From the NCBI RefSeq assembly GCF_946479715.1, contig NZ_CAMLHF010000240.1:1-7307 (forward strand): DNA of 7,307 bases, read 5' to 3'. The DNA is from an uncultured Pedobacter sp. (lineage in GTDB: Bacteria > Bacteroidota > Bacteroidia > Sphingobacteriales > Sphingobacteriaceae). Below are positions 1 through 6,302 of this stretch, piece by piece. Under the pieces are notes generated by a model, which saw nothing but the letters and a program-made list of their open reading frames with translations, had not been told where the DNA came from and ran no database searches. A program made the position numbers and the translations under genes. Every line of letters starts with the position of its first letter. The stretch's first letter is position 1.

Positions 1-1
1 C

Positions 2-1375
2 ATACCGACCCAAAGTTTCAAGACTTGGTTCGAACCGATATCAGCATTGAAATTGGAAGGCAAAGTTTTAACCATACAAGTGCCTAGTTTGTTCTTCTAT
101 GAATGGTTGGAAGAACACTATGTAGGGCTGCTTCGTAAAACAGTTAAAAAGCAATTAGGAGATGAGGGAAGGTTAGAGTATAACATCGTTGTGGATAAGT
201 CTTCTAATACGGGCTCGCCTTATACGACTAACATGCCAAGTAATGGAAATGGGGCAGAGGCTAAGATTCAATCAATGCCAATTCCTGTTTCTATAAACAA
301 AGACATTAAGAATCCTTTTATCATTCCGGGTTTAAAGAAACTTAATGTTGATCCTCAATTAAATTCTAACTATACGTTTGAGAATTACATAGAGGGAGAT
401 TGCAACCGTTTAGCAAGATCAGCGGGGTATGCCGTAGCCGCAAAACCGGGAGGTACTTCATTTAATCCTTTAATGATTTATGGAGGAGTAGGGTTAGGGA
501 AAACACACCTTGCTCAGGCTATTGGTAATGAAATTAAGCGTAACATGCCAGACAAACTGGTAATTTATGTTTCATGTGAGAAATTCTGTCAGCAATTTGT
601 AGATTCATTAAAGAACAATACGATTAATGATTTTGTGAATTTCTATCAGGCAATGGATGTAATCATCATGGATGATGTACACAACTTTGCCGGTAAAGAA
701 AAAACGCAAGATATATTCTTCCATATCTTTAATCATCTTCATCAATCAGGTAAGCAGGTTATTTTATCATCAGATAAAGCACCTAAAGATCTGGCCGGAC
801 TAGAAGAAAGATTGTTAAGCCGTTTTAAATGGGGCCTTTCTGCAGACTTGCAGATTCCTGATTTTGAAACAAGAATAGCAATTCTTAAAAAGAAAATGTA
901 TGCAGATGGTATCGAATTACCTTCTGAAGTAGTGGAGTACGTAGCCCACAACATTGACAATAACGTAAGGGAACTGGAAGGTGCAATGGTTTCCCTGTTA
1001 GCGCAATCAACTTTAAACAAAAAAGACATCGATTTGGCATTGGCTAAACAGATGTTGAAGAACTTTATTAAAAATACTTCCAAAGAGATTTCTATGGAGT
1101 ACATTCAGAAACTGGTATGTGAGTATTTTGAAGTTCCTGTAGACATGGTAAAATCGCAAACACGGAAACGTGAGATTGTTCAGGCAAGACAGATTTCCAT
1201 GTATCTTTCAAAGAGCCATACTAAGTCATCATTAAAAACTATTGGAGCTTTCTTTGGAGGAAGAGATCACTCTACAGTAATTTATGCATGCCAGACAGTT
1301 GAAGATCTGATTGATACAGATAAGAAGTTTAAAGGTTACGTACACGACATACAAAAGAAATTAAAAATGAGCTAA
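2..1375 (+). CDS. dnaA: Chromosomal replication initiator protein DnaA (5' end cut off by window)
   Basis: DnaA binds origin DnaA boxes, forms an ATP-dependent filament, melts the origin and recruits the replicative helicase. The reading frame is open from position 2 and reads IPTQSFKTWFEPISALKLEG, which is DnaA domain I. The TTG at 47 is therefore an internal codon, not the start, and roughly 15-20 residues lie left of the window. A short linker (about 195-300) precedes the AAA+ domain, which begins near NPFIIPGLKKLNVDP. Walker A GGVGLGKTH is encoded at 482-508, Walker B IIMDDVH around 662-682, sensor I as ILSSD, the arginine-finger region as RLLSRFKWGL and sensor II as NNVRELEGA. The C-terminal domain IV carries the DnaA signature GGRDHSTVIYACQ near 1255-1295. 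The 457 visible residues fit a near-complete Bacteroidota DnaA. It ends at TAA 1373-1375, before the terminator at 1401-1445. No frameshift or missing motif was seen. Confidence 0.97.
   Translation: MPTQSFKTWFEPISALKLEGKVLTIQVPSLFFYEWLEEHYVGLLRKTVKKQLGDEGRLEYNIVVDKSSNTGSPYTTNMPSNGNGAEAKIQSMPIPVSINKDIKNPFIIPGLKKLNVDPQLNSNYTFENYIEGDCNRLARSAGYAVAAKPGGTSFNPLMIYGGVGLGKTHLAQAIGNEIKRNMPDKLVIYVSCEKFCQQFVDSLKNNTINDFVNFYQAMDVIIMDDVHNFAGKEKTQDIFFHIFNHLHQSGKQVILSSDKAPKDLAGLEERLLSRFKWGLSADLQIPDFETRIAILKKKMYADGIELPSEVVEYVAHNIDNNVRELEGAMVSLLAQSTLNKKDIDLALAKQMLKNFIKNTSKEISMEYIQKLVCEYFEVPVDMVKSQTRKREIVQARQISMYLSKSHTKSSLKTIGAFFGGRDHSTVIYACQTVEDLIDTDKKFKGYVHDIQKKLKMS
190..198 (-). promoter_or_regulatory. Perfect consensus DnaA box inside dnaA
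   Basis: TGTGGATAA on the plus strand is the reverse complement of TTATCCACA, the strong consensus DnaA-binding 9-mer. It lies in the linker between domains I and III of dnaA, in codons for Val-Val-Asp-Lys. No second perfect box was found in the window, so an origin is not supported. It could be a titration or autoregulatory site, or a chance match (roughly 0.06 expected on both strands of 7.3 kb with even base composition). Confidence 0.3.
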
Positions 1376-1400
1376 ATCATTAGAGCTCAAGTCTTATCAC

Positions 1401-1445
1401 AAAAAAAAGGCCTGTATCATAAATCATGATCAAGGCCTTTTTTTT
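1401..1445. terminator. Bidirectional intrinsic terminator between dnaA and the convergent operon
   Basis: AAAAAAAAGGCCT (1401-1413) pairs perfectly with AGGCCTTTTTTTT (1433-1445). Inside, two mismatches are followed by five more pairs (ATCAT 1416-1420 with ATGAT 1426-1430) closing a 5-nt loop, AAATC. The A8 and T8 arms give a U-tract to transcripts from either direction. It therefore serves dnaA on the plus strand, which ends 25 nt upstream, and the Nudix gene on the minus strand, which ends at 1458. Confidence 0.9.
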
Positions 1446-1457
1446 GTAGTTGAATGT

Positions 1458-2009
1458 TTATTTTAAAACATCAAGCTTCATTAACCCATAAAATAATGCG
1501 GCTGAATGTAATGCCTGATCAATTTTATTGTCTTTTAGAATTTGCTTAGCTTCTTCGATAGTATATTCCTCAACATTAAGGATTTCATGGTCATCCAGAT
1601 GCTGATCATGAGTTTTAACGCCACCTTTTAGCAAATAGGTATAGGTAACATTTGTAGATGTTGCCGGATTGGGATATAGTGTAGCTATCAATTCGGAGCT
1701 TTTAAAAGAATAGCCGGTTTCTTCCAATAGTTCTCTTTTAATGGCTACCTCAGGCAATTCATCGCCATCTATAACGCCACCAGGAACTTCTAAGGAAATA
1801 ATATCAGCACCATGGCGATATTGGCGAACCAAAATTATTTTATTGTCTTCTGTTACTGCTACAGCATTAACCCAATTCGGGTATTCAAGTACATAATAGT
1901 CGTCTTTTATAACACCATTTTGCAAATCACAGGTATCTACACGTAATGTCGCCCATCTTTCTCTCACCAGATATCTTGATGAAAGTCTTTGCCATTTTTT
2001 TATTTCCAT
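1458..2009 (-). CDS. Nudix hydrolase, probable ADP-ribose pyrophosphatase
   Basis: Nudix enzymes hydrolyse nucleoside diphosphates linked to another group, using Mg2+ bound by the Nudix box. A complete box GX5EX7REUXEEXGU is present: G78, E84, R92-E93, E96-E97, G99 (numbering from the start chosen here). A proline (P115, in YPNPATST) lies 16 residues after G99. A proline at this distance is a known mark of the ADP-ribose pyrophosphatase subfamily, so ADP-ribose cleavage to AMP and ribose 5-phosphate is the likely reaction. This is inferred from family rules. The frame also opens at ATG 2033 (MINILIPN...), but that start overlaps the upstream gene by 23 nt. The ATG at 2009 (MEIKKWQRL) lies 1 nt after that gene's stop and gives 183 residues with a normal N-terminal domain, so it is preferred. 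It is the last gene of the minus-strand operon and ends just before the shared terminator. Confidence 0.9.
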   Translation of the reverse strand: MEIKKWQRLSSRYLVRERWATLRVDTCDLQNGVIKDDYYVLEYPNWVNAVAVTEDNKIILVRQYRHGADIISLEVPGGVIDGDELPEVAIKRELLEETGYSFKSSELIATLYPNPATSTNVTYTYLLKGGVKTHDQHLDDHEILNVEEYTIEEAKQILKDNKIDQALHSAALFYGLMKLDVLK

Positions 2010-2010
2010 A

Positions 2011-2409
2011 TTAGGTATTAAGATATTGATCAACCAGTTTTTGGCGGTCGAGATTAGTCATGTTTATAATGTGGTGCTTTGTTTCCAGTAAATAGTATAT
2101 TAAATATAGCTTCTCAGCAAAAGAGTCGTTCCTTGGGTTAATAACCGAAGGATCGAATTGAGAGTAAAGAAACTGACTCAGCATTTCTAATTTTTCGGCA
2201 GGGAATTCCTTTTCAGTTAACAGTGCCTCAAATTCAGAAGAATTACTAGAGAATAGTTCTTCAGGTGTTATTCCAAAATTATTTACCAATGATTCCATTA
2301 ACAGATCATCTGCCTCAGCCAATTTGCCTTCTAGCTTTAAACCCATAATACGGGCTAAAACTTGTGCAAGTTTCTGAATTTCTGCTGTAATTAAGTCTCT
2401 TCTTAACAT
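2011..2409 (-). CDS. Conserved small helical protein of unknown function
   Basis: This 132-residue soluble protein has no signal peptide, membrane segment or cysteine. It begins MLRRDLITAEIQKLAQVLARIMGLK and reads as a run of amphipathic helices. Residues 27-45 (EGKLAEADDLLMESLVNNF) resemble a TPR-like helix pair, and it ends with a charged helix LDRQKLVDQYLNT. From memory, the opening (R-R-D-x-I ... L-A-R-I-x-G-L-K-x-E-G-K) resembles DUF6483-type proteins, but this was not checked and gives no function. It starts 5 nt after the stop of the secreted TPM gene and stops 1 nt before the Nudix gene, so the three are almost certainly cotranscribed and perhaps translationally coupled. It is real rather than a shadow because its codons fill the space exactly between two recognised genes and its helical periodicity is coherent. 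Confidence 0.75.
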   Translation of the reverse strand: MLRRDLITAEIQKLAQVLARIMGLKLEGKLAEADDLLMESLVNNFGITPEELFSSNSSEFEALLTEKEFPAEKLEMLSQFLYSQFDPSVINPRNDSFAEKLYLIYYLLETKHHIINMTNLDRQKLVDQYLNT

Positions 2410-2414
2410 ATTCT

Positions 2415-3188
2415 TTACCAGCTACCACTACTACCACCGCCACCAAAACTACCACCACCAAAGCCTCCGAAGCCACCGCCTCCGCCGCCACTGCTACCTC
2501 CGCCCCAGCCACCGCCAGAACCTCGGCCACCGCCTAATAACATACTCCAGAAAAGAGCGTCAGCAGCTCCGCGACCACCAATTACTTGTCCGCCGCCGCC
2601 GCTACCACCACCTCTTCTAAGGATAATGATTATGACAACAATGATAATGATGATGGCCAGCATACTGCCTCCTCCACCCGCATCATTCCTCTTTTTGGGA
2701 TTTTCGTTCTTGTATTCGCCTTTGGTATATTTTATAATAGCATCAGTACCTGCATTAAGTCCCTGATAATAATCTCCGGTTTTAAAATATGGTTTTATCT
2801 CGTTTTCGATAATACGTTTGGCATAAATGTCTGGTAATACCCCTTCCAGGCCATATCCCGTTTGGATAGAGATTTTTCTGTCGCCAAGAGCAATCACGAT
2901 CATTATCCCATTATTTTTCCCTGAACTACCAACTCTCCATTTTCTGCCAAGTTCAAGCGCATACTCGTTAATATCATAGTCGCCAACAGATTTTAATACA
3001 GCTATCGCAATTTGAGTAGAGCTTGAATCATCAAATGCAACCAGTTTCTGTTCCAATTGTTGCAATTGATCAGCTGAAAGGGTGCCAGTATAATCATTTA
3101 CCAGTTTGGTTGGCTTTGCCGGAAAATCCTGAGCAAATCCAATCATGGATGTTGTAAGTAAGAATAATGCTACGATTAATTTTTTCAT
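2415..3188 (-). CDS. Exported TPM-domain protein with transmembrane segment and Gly-rich tail (YgcG type)
   Basis: This 257-residue protein has a signal peptide (MKKLIVALFLLTTSMIGFA, cleavage likely after A19). A TPM domain follows at about 28-155, with family hallmarks VNDYTGTLS, STQIAIAVL, GIMIVIALGDRKISIQTGYGLEG and the closing YYQGLNAGTDAIIKY. A linker leads to a strongly hydrophobic segment (about 176-190, nearly all Ile/Val), then RR and a long Gly/Ser-rich tail ending GSSGSW. The domain should face the periplasm with the tail on the cytoplasmic side, assuming the signal is cleaved. TPM relatives include the plant TLP18.3 photosystem II repair protein with reported phosphatase activity, but the role of the bacterial YgcG-type proteins is unsettled. 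The Gly-terminal-Trp ending is one I recall from other proteins of this type, so the end is probably intact. It starts 3 nt after the cytosolic TPM gene and belongs to the lemA cluster. Confidence 0.9.
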   Translation of the reverse strand: MKKLIVALFLLTTSMIGFAQDFPAKPTKLVNDYTGTLSADQLQQLEQKLVAFDDSSSTQIAIAVLKSVGDYDINEYALELGRKWRVGSSGKNNGIMIVIALGDRKISIQTGYGLEGVLPDIYAKRIIENEIKPYFKTGDYYQGLNAGTDAIIKYTKGEYKNENPKKRNDAGGGGSMLAIIIIIVVIIIILRRGGGSGGGGQVIGGRGAADALFWSMLLGGGRGSGGGWGGGSSGGGGGGFGGFGGGSFGGGGSSGSW

Positions 3189-3191
3189 AGC

Positions 3192-3635
3192 TTATGTGGT
3201 TTTATTCTGATCCATAAAAATAATGTCATTTGGCAGCTCATTAATGTCGTCATTTTGTGAAGGGAAAAATGTTGCAAGTTTTTCTCCTGCCAAAATTACG
3301 CCTGCTATTATGCCTTGAGCTAAATTGCCAGAGGCAAAATGAGCTTTCATTGCAACTTTAGTTGTTTCCCAGAAATCTGCAGGTACAACTTTATTAATTC
3401 CACTATCACCAACTATTGCAAACTTATGATCTACATAAGCAAGATATATCAATACACCATTGTGTCTTGATGTTTTATCCATCCCAAGTTTTGAAAAGTA
3501 GGATGTTGCTTTTTCAAATGCGTCGCCGCTGCAATGTTTATCTATGGCAATTCTGATTTCGCCTGAAGTGGCTTTTTCAGCATCGGATATGGTTTGGGAA
3601 ATTAGTTCTTGTTCTTGTTCTGTGAATGGCCCCAT
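3192..3635 (-). CDS. TPM-domain protein without signal peptide
   Basis: This 147-residue protein consists almost entirely of a TPM domain: SGEIRIAIDKH at 24-34, HNGVLIYLAYVDHKFAIVGDSGINK at about 58-82, then DFWETTKVAMKAHFASGNLAQGIIAGVILAGEKL, the typical helix that closes the fold. It has no signal peptide. The helix at about 107-120 is hydrophobic but is part of the fold, so a cytosolic or peripheral protein is expected. The C-terminal tail (about 125-147) is short, acidic and variable. No enzymatic activity can be assigned from sequence alone. It lies between lemA (82-nt gap) and the exported TPM paralogue (3-nt gap), the usual arrangement of a lemA module in Bacteroidota as I recall it. 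The ATG at 3635 is the first in the frame and directly precedes the conserved start of the domain. Confidence 0.9.
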   Translation of the reverse strand: MGPFTEQEQELISQTISDAEKATSGEIRIAIDKHCSGDAFEKATSYFSKLGMDKTSRHNGVLIYLAYVDHKFAIVGDSGINKVVPADFWETTKVAMKAHFASGNLAQGIIAGVILAGEKLATFFPSQNDDINELPNDIIFMDQNKTT

Positions 3636-3657
3636 AATTGGATTGCTTTTATAAAGA

Positions 3658-3701
3658 TAAGGGTAATGTATGTTTATTCACTTAAACATACATTACCCTT
3701 A
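3658..3701. repeat. Perfect 19-bp inverted repeat (hairpin) between lemA and the TPM genes
   Basis: TAAGGGTAATGTATGTTTA (3658-3676) and its exact reverse complement (3683-3701) flank a 6-nt spacer, TTCACT. It fills most of the 82-nt gap between lemA and the downstream gene. Read on the minus strand it follows the lemA stop by 16 nt and is followed by TCTTTATAAAAG. The lack of a clean U-run makes a standard intrinsic terminator doubtful. It may instead be an attenuator, a barrier protecting the 3' end of the lemA mRNA from exonucleases, or a palindromic protein-binding site. The dyad is seen directly; its function is inferred. Confidence 0.85.
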
Positions 3702-3717
3702 AATGTTGTTAGGTATA

Positions 3718-4299
3718 TTAGAATTCTACTTTTGGTGCATTTTGTGCACCAGCATCAGCTTTAAAAGCTGCTTTTTGGCTAAATCCGAATATTCCTGCAG
3801 TAATGTTGTTCGGGAATGATCTTACCTTTGTGTTATAAGTTTGAACCGATTCGTTAAAATCTTTACGCGCTACTGTGATACGATTTTCAGTACCTTCCAG
3901 TTGAGCTGATAATTCACTAAACTGTTGAGTAGCTTTAAGCTCAGGATAGTTCTCTGTCAGAACCATTAATCTGCCCAATGCCTGACTTAACTGACCTTGT
4001 GCAGCCTGATATTTTTGCATATTCTCTTCGGTTAATTTATCAGGGTCTACTGTGATCTGGCTTGCTTTAGAACGTGCTTCAATAACCTGAGTTAATGTAC
4101 TCTGCTCAAACTTTGCAGCACCTTTAACTGTACTTACAAGATTAGGGATCAAATCAGAACGGCGTTGATATTGTGTTTCAACCTGTGCCCATTTGGTTTT
4201 TACATCCTCATCCAGTTTAACCAAGCCGTTGTAACCACAGCCACTTACAGCCACTAATAAGACTAAGATTCCTACAATTACTAAAACTACTTTTTTCAT
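3718..4299 (-). CDS. lemA: LemA family protein, probable lipoprotein
   Basis: This 193-residue protein has an N-terminal hydrophobic stretch (4-18), then a lipobox-like V-S-G-C with Cys21, then the LemA domain. Family hallmarks are YNGLVKLDEDVKTKWAQVETQYQRR (about 23-47), DLIPNLVSTVKGAAKFE, YPELKATQQFSELSAQLEGTENRI (about 118-141) and ARKDFNESVQTYNTKVRSFPNN, with the usual glycine/phenylalanine end (IFGFSQKAAFKADAGAQNAPKVEF). The fold is a long helical bundle outside the inner membrane. The +2 residues after the Cys (GYN) show no acidic surface-export signal, so a periplasm-facing lipoprotein is inferred; a simple N-terminal anchor remains possible. The biochemical role of LemA is not established. 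It is the first gene of the minus-strand cluster. No TAnnTTTG box was found within 150 nt upstream on its strand, so its promoter is not identified. Confidence 0.93.
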   Translation of the reverse strand: MKKVVLVIVGILVLLVAVSGCGYNGLVKLDEDVKTKWAQVETQYQRRSDLIPNLVSTVKGAAKFEQSTLTQVIEARSKASQITVDPDKLTEENMQKYQAAQGQLSQALGRLMVLTENYPELKATQQFSELSAQLEGTENRITVARKDFNESVQTYNTKVRSFPNNITAGIFGFSQKAAFKADAGAQNAPKVEF

Positions 4300-4352
4300 A
4301 TTTTTCTGTTTTGTTTTTCAGTGTTAATTTACGCATTAGAACTCAATTTCTG

Positions 4353-4360
4353 TACCTTTG
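4353..4360 (+). promoter_or_regulatory. TACCTTTG -7 box of the relic copy
   Basis: This is an exact match to the Bacteroidota -7 consensus TAnnTTTG, inherited from the duplicated promoter. No clear -33 TTTG lies at the right distance. It points away from lemA, whose start is 54 nt to the left on the other strand. If active it would transcribe the relic and possibly read into the FAD gene. Confidence 0.4.
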
Positions 4361-4392
4361 TTACAGTTCAGGAGAAAAACCTGACAACAATA

Positions 4393-4549
4393 ACGCAAAA
4401 AGACATCTAAATTACGCTGGTTCCAGCAGAAATCAATAATATAATCGCCGCAGTGAAAGCCTTTAGAAAAGCCAAAATGATGGTATTTCTCCTTGTAAAG
4501 CCTATAAAATTCTTAAAAGATTAAATTACCCGCTTTCAAGAAAAGTAAT
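4393..4549 (+). pseudogene. Relic of the N-terminal end of an FAD-dehydrogenase paralogue
   Basis: This is a broken partial copy of the start of the gene at 4731. The position matching the start codon is ACG instead of ATG. The next codons read QKDI and then TAA, where the intact gene has GAA (Glu6), followed by ITLVPAEIN against ITLAPEEID. Further on, ATAAAATTCTTAAAAGAT matches the codons of YKILKR and is followed by another TAA (4522-4524). TTCAAGAAAAGTAAT then matches SRKVI. Indels shift the frame in between. The FAD-binding GxGxxG region is absent, so it cannot make a functional protein. Firm similarity stops at 4549, with weak similarity to about 4620. The rest of the gap to 4688 shows nothing recognisable. 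Origin by tandem duplication followed by decay is inferred. Confidence 0.8.
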
Positions 4550-4690
4550 TTTCTAAGGGAAGAACAAGCAATTTTTTCGCTGTAAAATAACTGACATAAT
4601 TACAATTCATGCACTGCCAAAAGAAGTCAGAAGCTTTCAAATTTATATCTAATGTTTAAAATAGTAAGAATCTTTTAATATTGTAAGATG

Positions 4691-4698
4691 TACCTTTG
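4691..4698 (+). promoter_or_regulatory. TACCTTTG -7 promoter box of the FAD-dehydrogenase operon
   Basis: TACCTTTGC fits the Bacteroidota TAnnTTTG -7 element exactly and lies 32 nt before the ATG at 4731. This predicts a transcript start near 4703-4706 and a leader of about 25-28 nt. The -33 region (about 4668-4676, AATCTTTT) holds only a T-rich partial match to TTTG. The leader has no Shine-Dalgarno sequence. The box is one of the best-kept parts of the duplicated relic upstream. Confidence 0.75.
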
Positions 4699-4705
4699 CA
4701 TCAAT

Positions 4706-4722
4706 TCAGGATAAAAACCTGA
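4706..4722 (+). other. Small leader hairpin before the FAD gene
   Basis: TCAGG (4706-4710) and CCTGA (4718-4722) can pair around a 7-nt A-rich loop at the predicted 5' end of the mRNA, 8 nt before the ATG. The relic copy keeps the same stem (4368-4372 and 4380-4384), with one loop base changed. A 5' end-stabilising role is possible but inferred; five pairs is a weak stem. Confidence 0.35.
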
Positions 4723-4730
4723 CTATAATT

Positions 4731-6272
4731 ATGCAAAAAGACATCGAAATAACACTGGCTCCAGAAGAGATCGACAGCGCAACTGCGATTAAGAAAAACC
4801 TTTCGGAAGCTTTAAAAATTGACTTTTCTAGAATTGACGGATATAAAATCCTTAAAAGATCAATTGATGCCCGTTCAAGAAAAGTAATATACAGGCTACA
4901 GGTAAGAGCATTTATTGATGAACCGTTATTAACCGAATCCTTTGTTGTTAACTATAAAAATGTTAGCGATGCCAAGCATGTGATTATTGTGGGTGCTGGT
5001 CCGGCCGGATTATTTGCAGCACTTCAGTGTATCGAAAACGGGTTAAAGCCAATAGTGCTTGAGCGTGGTAAAGACGTAAGGCAACGAAGAAGAGATTTAG
5101 CAGCAATAAACAAAGAAGGTATTGTAAATACTGAATCTAATTATTGTTATGGCGAAGGGGGGGCTGGAACTTATTCAGATGGAAAGCTATATACCCGATC
5201 CAATAAGCGTGGGGATATTAATAAAGTGCTTCAGGCCTTTGTTCAGCACGGGGCTGCGGAAGATATTCTTGTTGATGCCCGTCCTCATATCGGTACAAAT
5301 AAACTGCCTCATATAATTACTGCAATAAGGGAAACAATTTTAAACGCAGGAGGAGAGGTTCGCTTCGATCAAAAAGTAACGGATGTTTTAGTCGATTTTG
5401 GAAAAATAAAAGGTGTAGAGGTTAACGGAGAAGAAAAGCTATTGTCTGACGCTGTTATTTTAGCCACCGGGCACTCAGCACGAGATATTTATGAATTACT
5501 TCATAAAAGGAATATCCTTGTTGAAGCCAAGCCATTTGCCCTGGGGGTAAGAATAGAGCACCCTCAATCTATTATAGATTCGGCTCAATACCATTGTGAT
5601 ATCCGGAGTGAATTTTTGCCTCCGGCTTATTATAGTTTGGTTGAGCAGGTAGGTGCCAGAGGCGTGTTCTCGTTTTGCATGTGCCCGGGAGGAATAATTG
5701 CCCCTTGTGCAACTTATGCTGATGAAATAGTTGTTAATGGATGGTCGCCATCAAAAAGGAATAATCCATTTGCGAATTCTGGAACGGTAGTACAAATAAC
5801 ACTTGATGATGTTAAAGGCGACGATCCGCTAAGAATGATGCATTTTCAGTCGGAAATAGAGAAAACTGCTTTCAGGCTTGGTGGCGGGGATCTGGTTGCG
5901 CCTGCCCAAAGGATGGTTGACTTTGTAGAGGGTCGAGTTTCAGTAGATCTACCCAAAAATTCTTATTTGCCTGGAACACGGAGTGTAATGCTTAAAGAAA
6001 CATTGCCAGATTTTGTAGCATCAAGTTTAAAAAATGCGTTGCCCCTGTTTGGAAAAAAAATGAAAGGTTATTATACGAATGAGGCTATTCTAGTGGGTGT
6101 AGAAAGTAGAAGTTCATCACCAGTTAGGATTCCAAGAGACAAAGAGACTTTTCAGCATCCACAGGTTGCTGGCTTATATCCTTGTGCTGAAGGTGCTGGT
6201 TATGCAGGGGGCATAGTATCGGCTGCTATTGACGGTGTTAATTGCGCCAATGCAGTTTTAAAGTTTAGCTAA
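4731..6272 (+). CDS. FAD-dependent dehydrogenase of unknown substrate (COG2509-like)
   Basis: This 513-residue soluble flavoprotein has an N-terminal domain (1-80) of the type found in this family, then a Rossmann FAD-binding fold. VIIVGAGPAGLFAALQCIENG starts at 84 (GxGxxG at 88-93) and the ribose-binding acidic residue follows in VLERG (about 109-113). Next come YCYGEGGAGTYSDGKLYTR (about 138-156), the second nucleotide motif VILATGHSA (242-250), FSFCMCPGG (about 313-321) and the C-terminal FAD motif YPCAEGAGYAGGIVSAAIDG (483-502). The cysteines in FCMCPGG and PCA could matter for catalysis but are unproven. From memory the overall pattern fits the uncharacterised FAD-dependent dehydrogenases (COG2509, HI0933-like superfamily), so no substrate is given. 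It starts at ATG 4731, 32 nt after the promoter box, and is probably first in an operon with the next two genes (30-nt gap). A decayed copy of its start lies just upstream. Confidence 0.9.
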   Translation: MQKDIEITLAPEEIDSATAIKKNLSEALKIDFSRIDGYKILKRSIDARSRKVIYRLQVRAFIDEPLLTESFVVNYKNVSDAKHVIIVGAGPAGLFAALQCIENGLKPIVLERGKDVRQRRRDLAAINKEGIVNTESNYCYGEGGAGTYSDGKLYTRSNKRGDINKVLQAFVQHGAAEDILVDARPHIGTNKLPHIITAIRETILNAGGEVRFDQKVTDVLVDFGKIKGVEVNGEEKLLSDAVILATGHSARDIYELLHKRNILVEAKPFALGVRIEHPQSIIDSAQYHCDIRSEFLPPAYYSLVEQVGARGVFSFCMCPGGIIAPCATYADEIVVNGWSPSKRNNPFANSGTVVQITLDDVKGDDPLRMMHFQSEIEKTAFRLGGGDLVAPAQRMVDFVEGRVSVDLPKNSYLPGTRSVMLKETLPDFVASSLKNALPLFGKKMKGYYTNEAILVGVESRSSSPVRIPRDKETFQHPQVAGLYPCAEGAGYAGGIVSAAIDGVNCANAVLKFS

Positions 6273-6302
6273 ACACATTTACCTTTTATTTGTTGTTTTC
6301 GT

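Larger units (their letters stand above)
4351..4888 (+). repeat. Diverged direct repeat pair: promoter, leader and gene start duplicated
   Basis: The stretch 4351-4549 aligns with 4689-4888, which is the promoter, leader and first ~52 codons of the FAD gene. The offset is 338 nt at the left end and 339 nt at the right, so small indels nearly cancel. By hand count, 71 of the first 90 bases match. Long identical runs include TGTACCTTTG and TTCAAGAAAAGTAAT. Weak similarity may continue to about 4620 (partner ~4975). The left copy is the decayed one. Confidence 0.85.

Noticed and set aside
742..1104. 120-codon minus-strand open frame
   Set aside because: It lies wholly inside the AAA+ and sensor region of dnaA on the opposite strand and shows no recognisable domain; a shadow.
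190..1400. Replication origin next to dnaA
   Set aside because: There is only one perfect DnaA box, inside the gene, with no box cluster or AT-rich unwinding region in the intergenic DNA seen here. An origin could still lie left of the window.
2009..2033. Upstream ATG at 2033 as the Nudix start
   Set aside because: It overlaps the upstream gene by 23 nt and adds residues without family resemblance; ATG 2009 fits the operon spacing better.
2315..2530. 71-codon minus-strand open frame rich in Ala and Val
   Set aside because: It is a shifted-frame reading of the Gly-rich tail codons of the exported TPM gene and overlaps the next gene.
2586..2837. 83-codon plus-strand open frame
   Set aside because: It is antisense to the linker, membrane segment and tail of the exported TPM gene. 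Its Asp/Asn and Ser/Thr runs are complements of repetitive codons.
3658..3701. Insertion-sequence or MITE end
   Set aside because: No transposase, target-site duplication or second copy is visible in the window. The dyad with a 6-nt spacer fits an RNA hairpin better.
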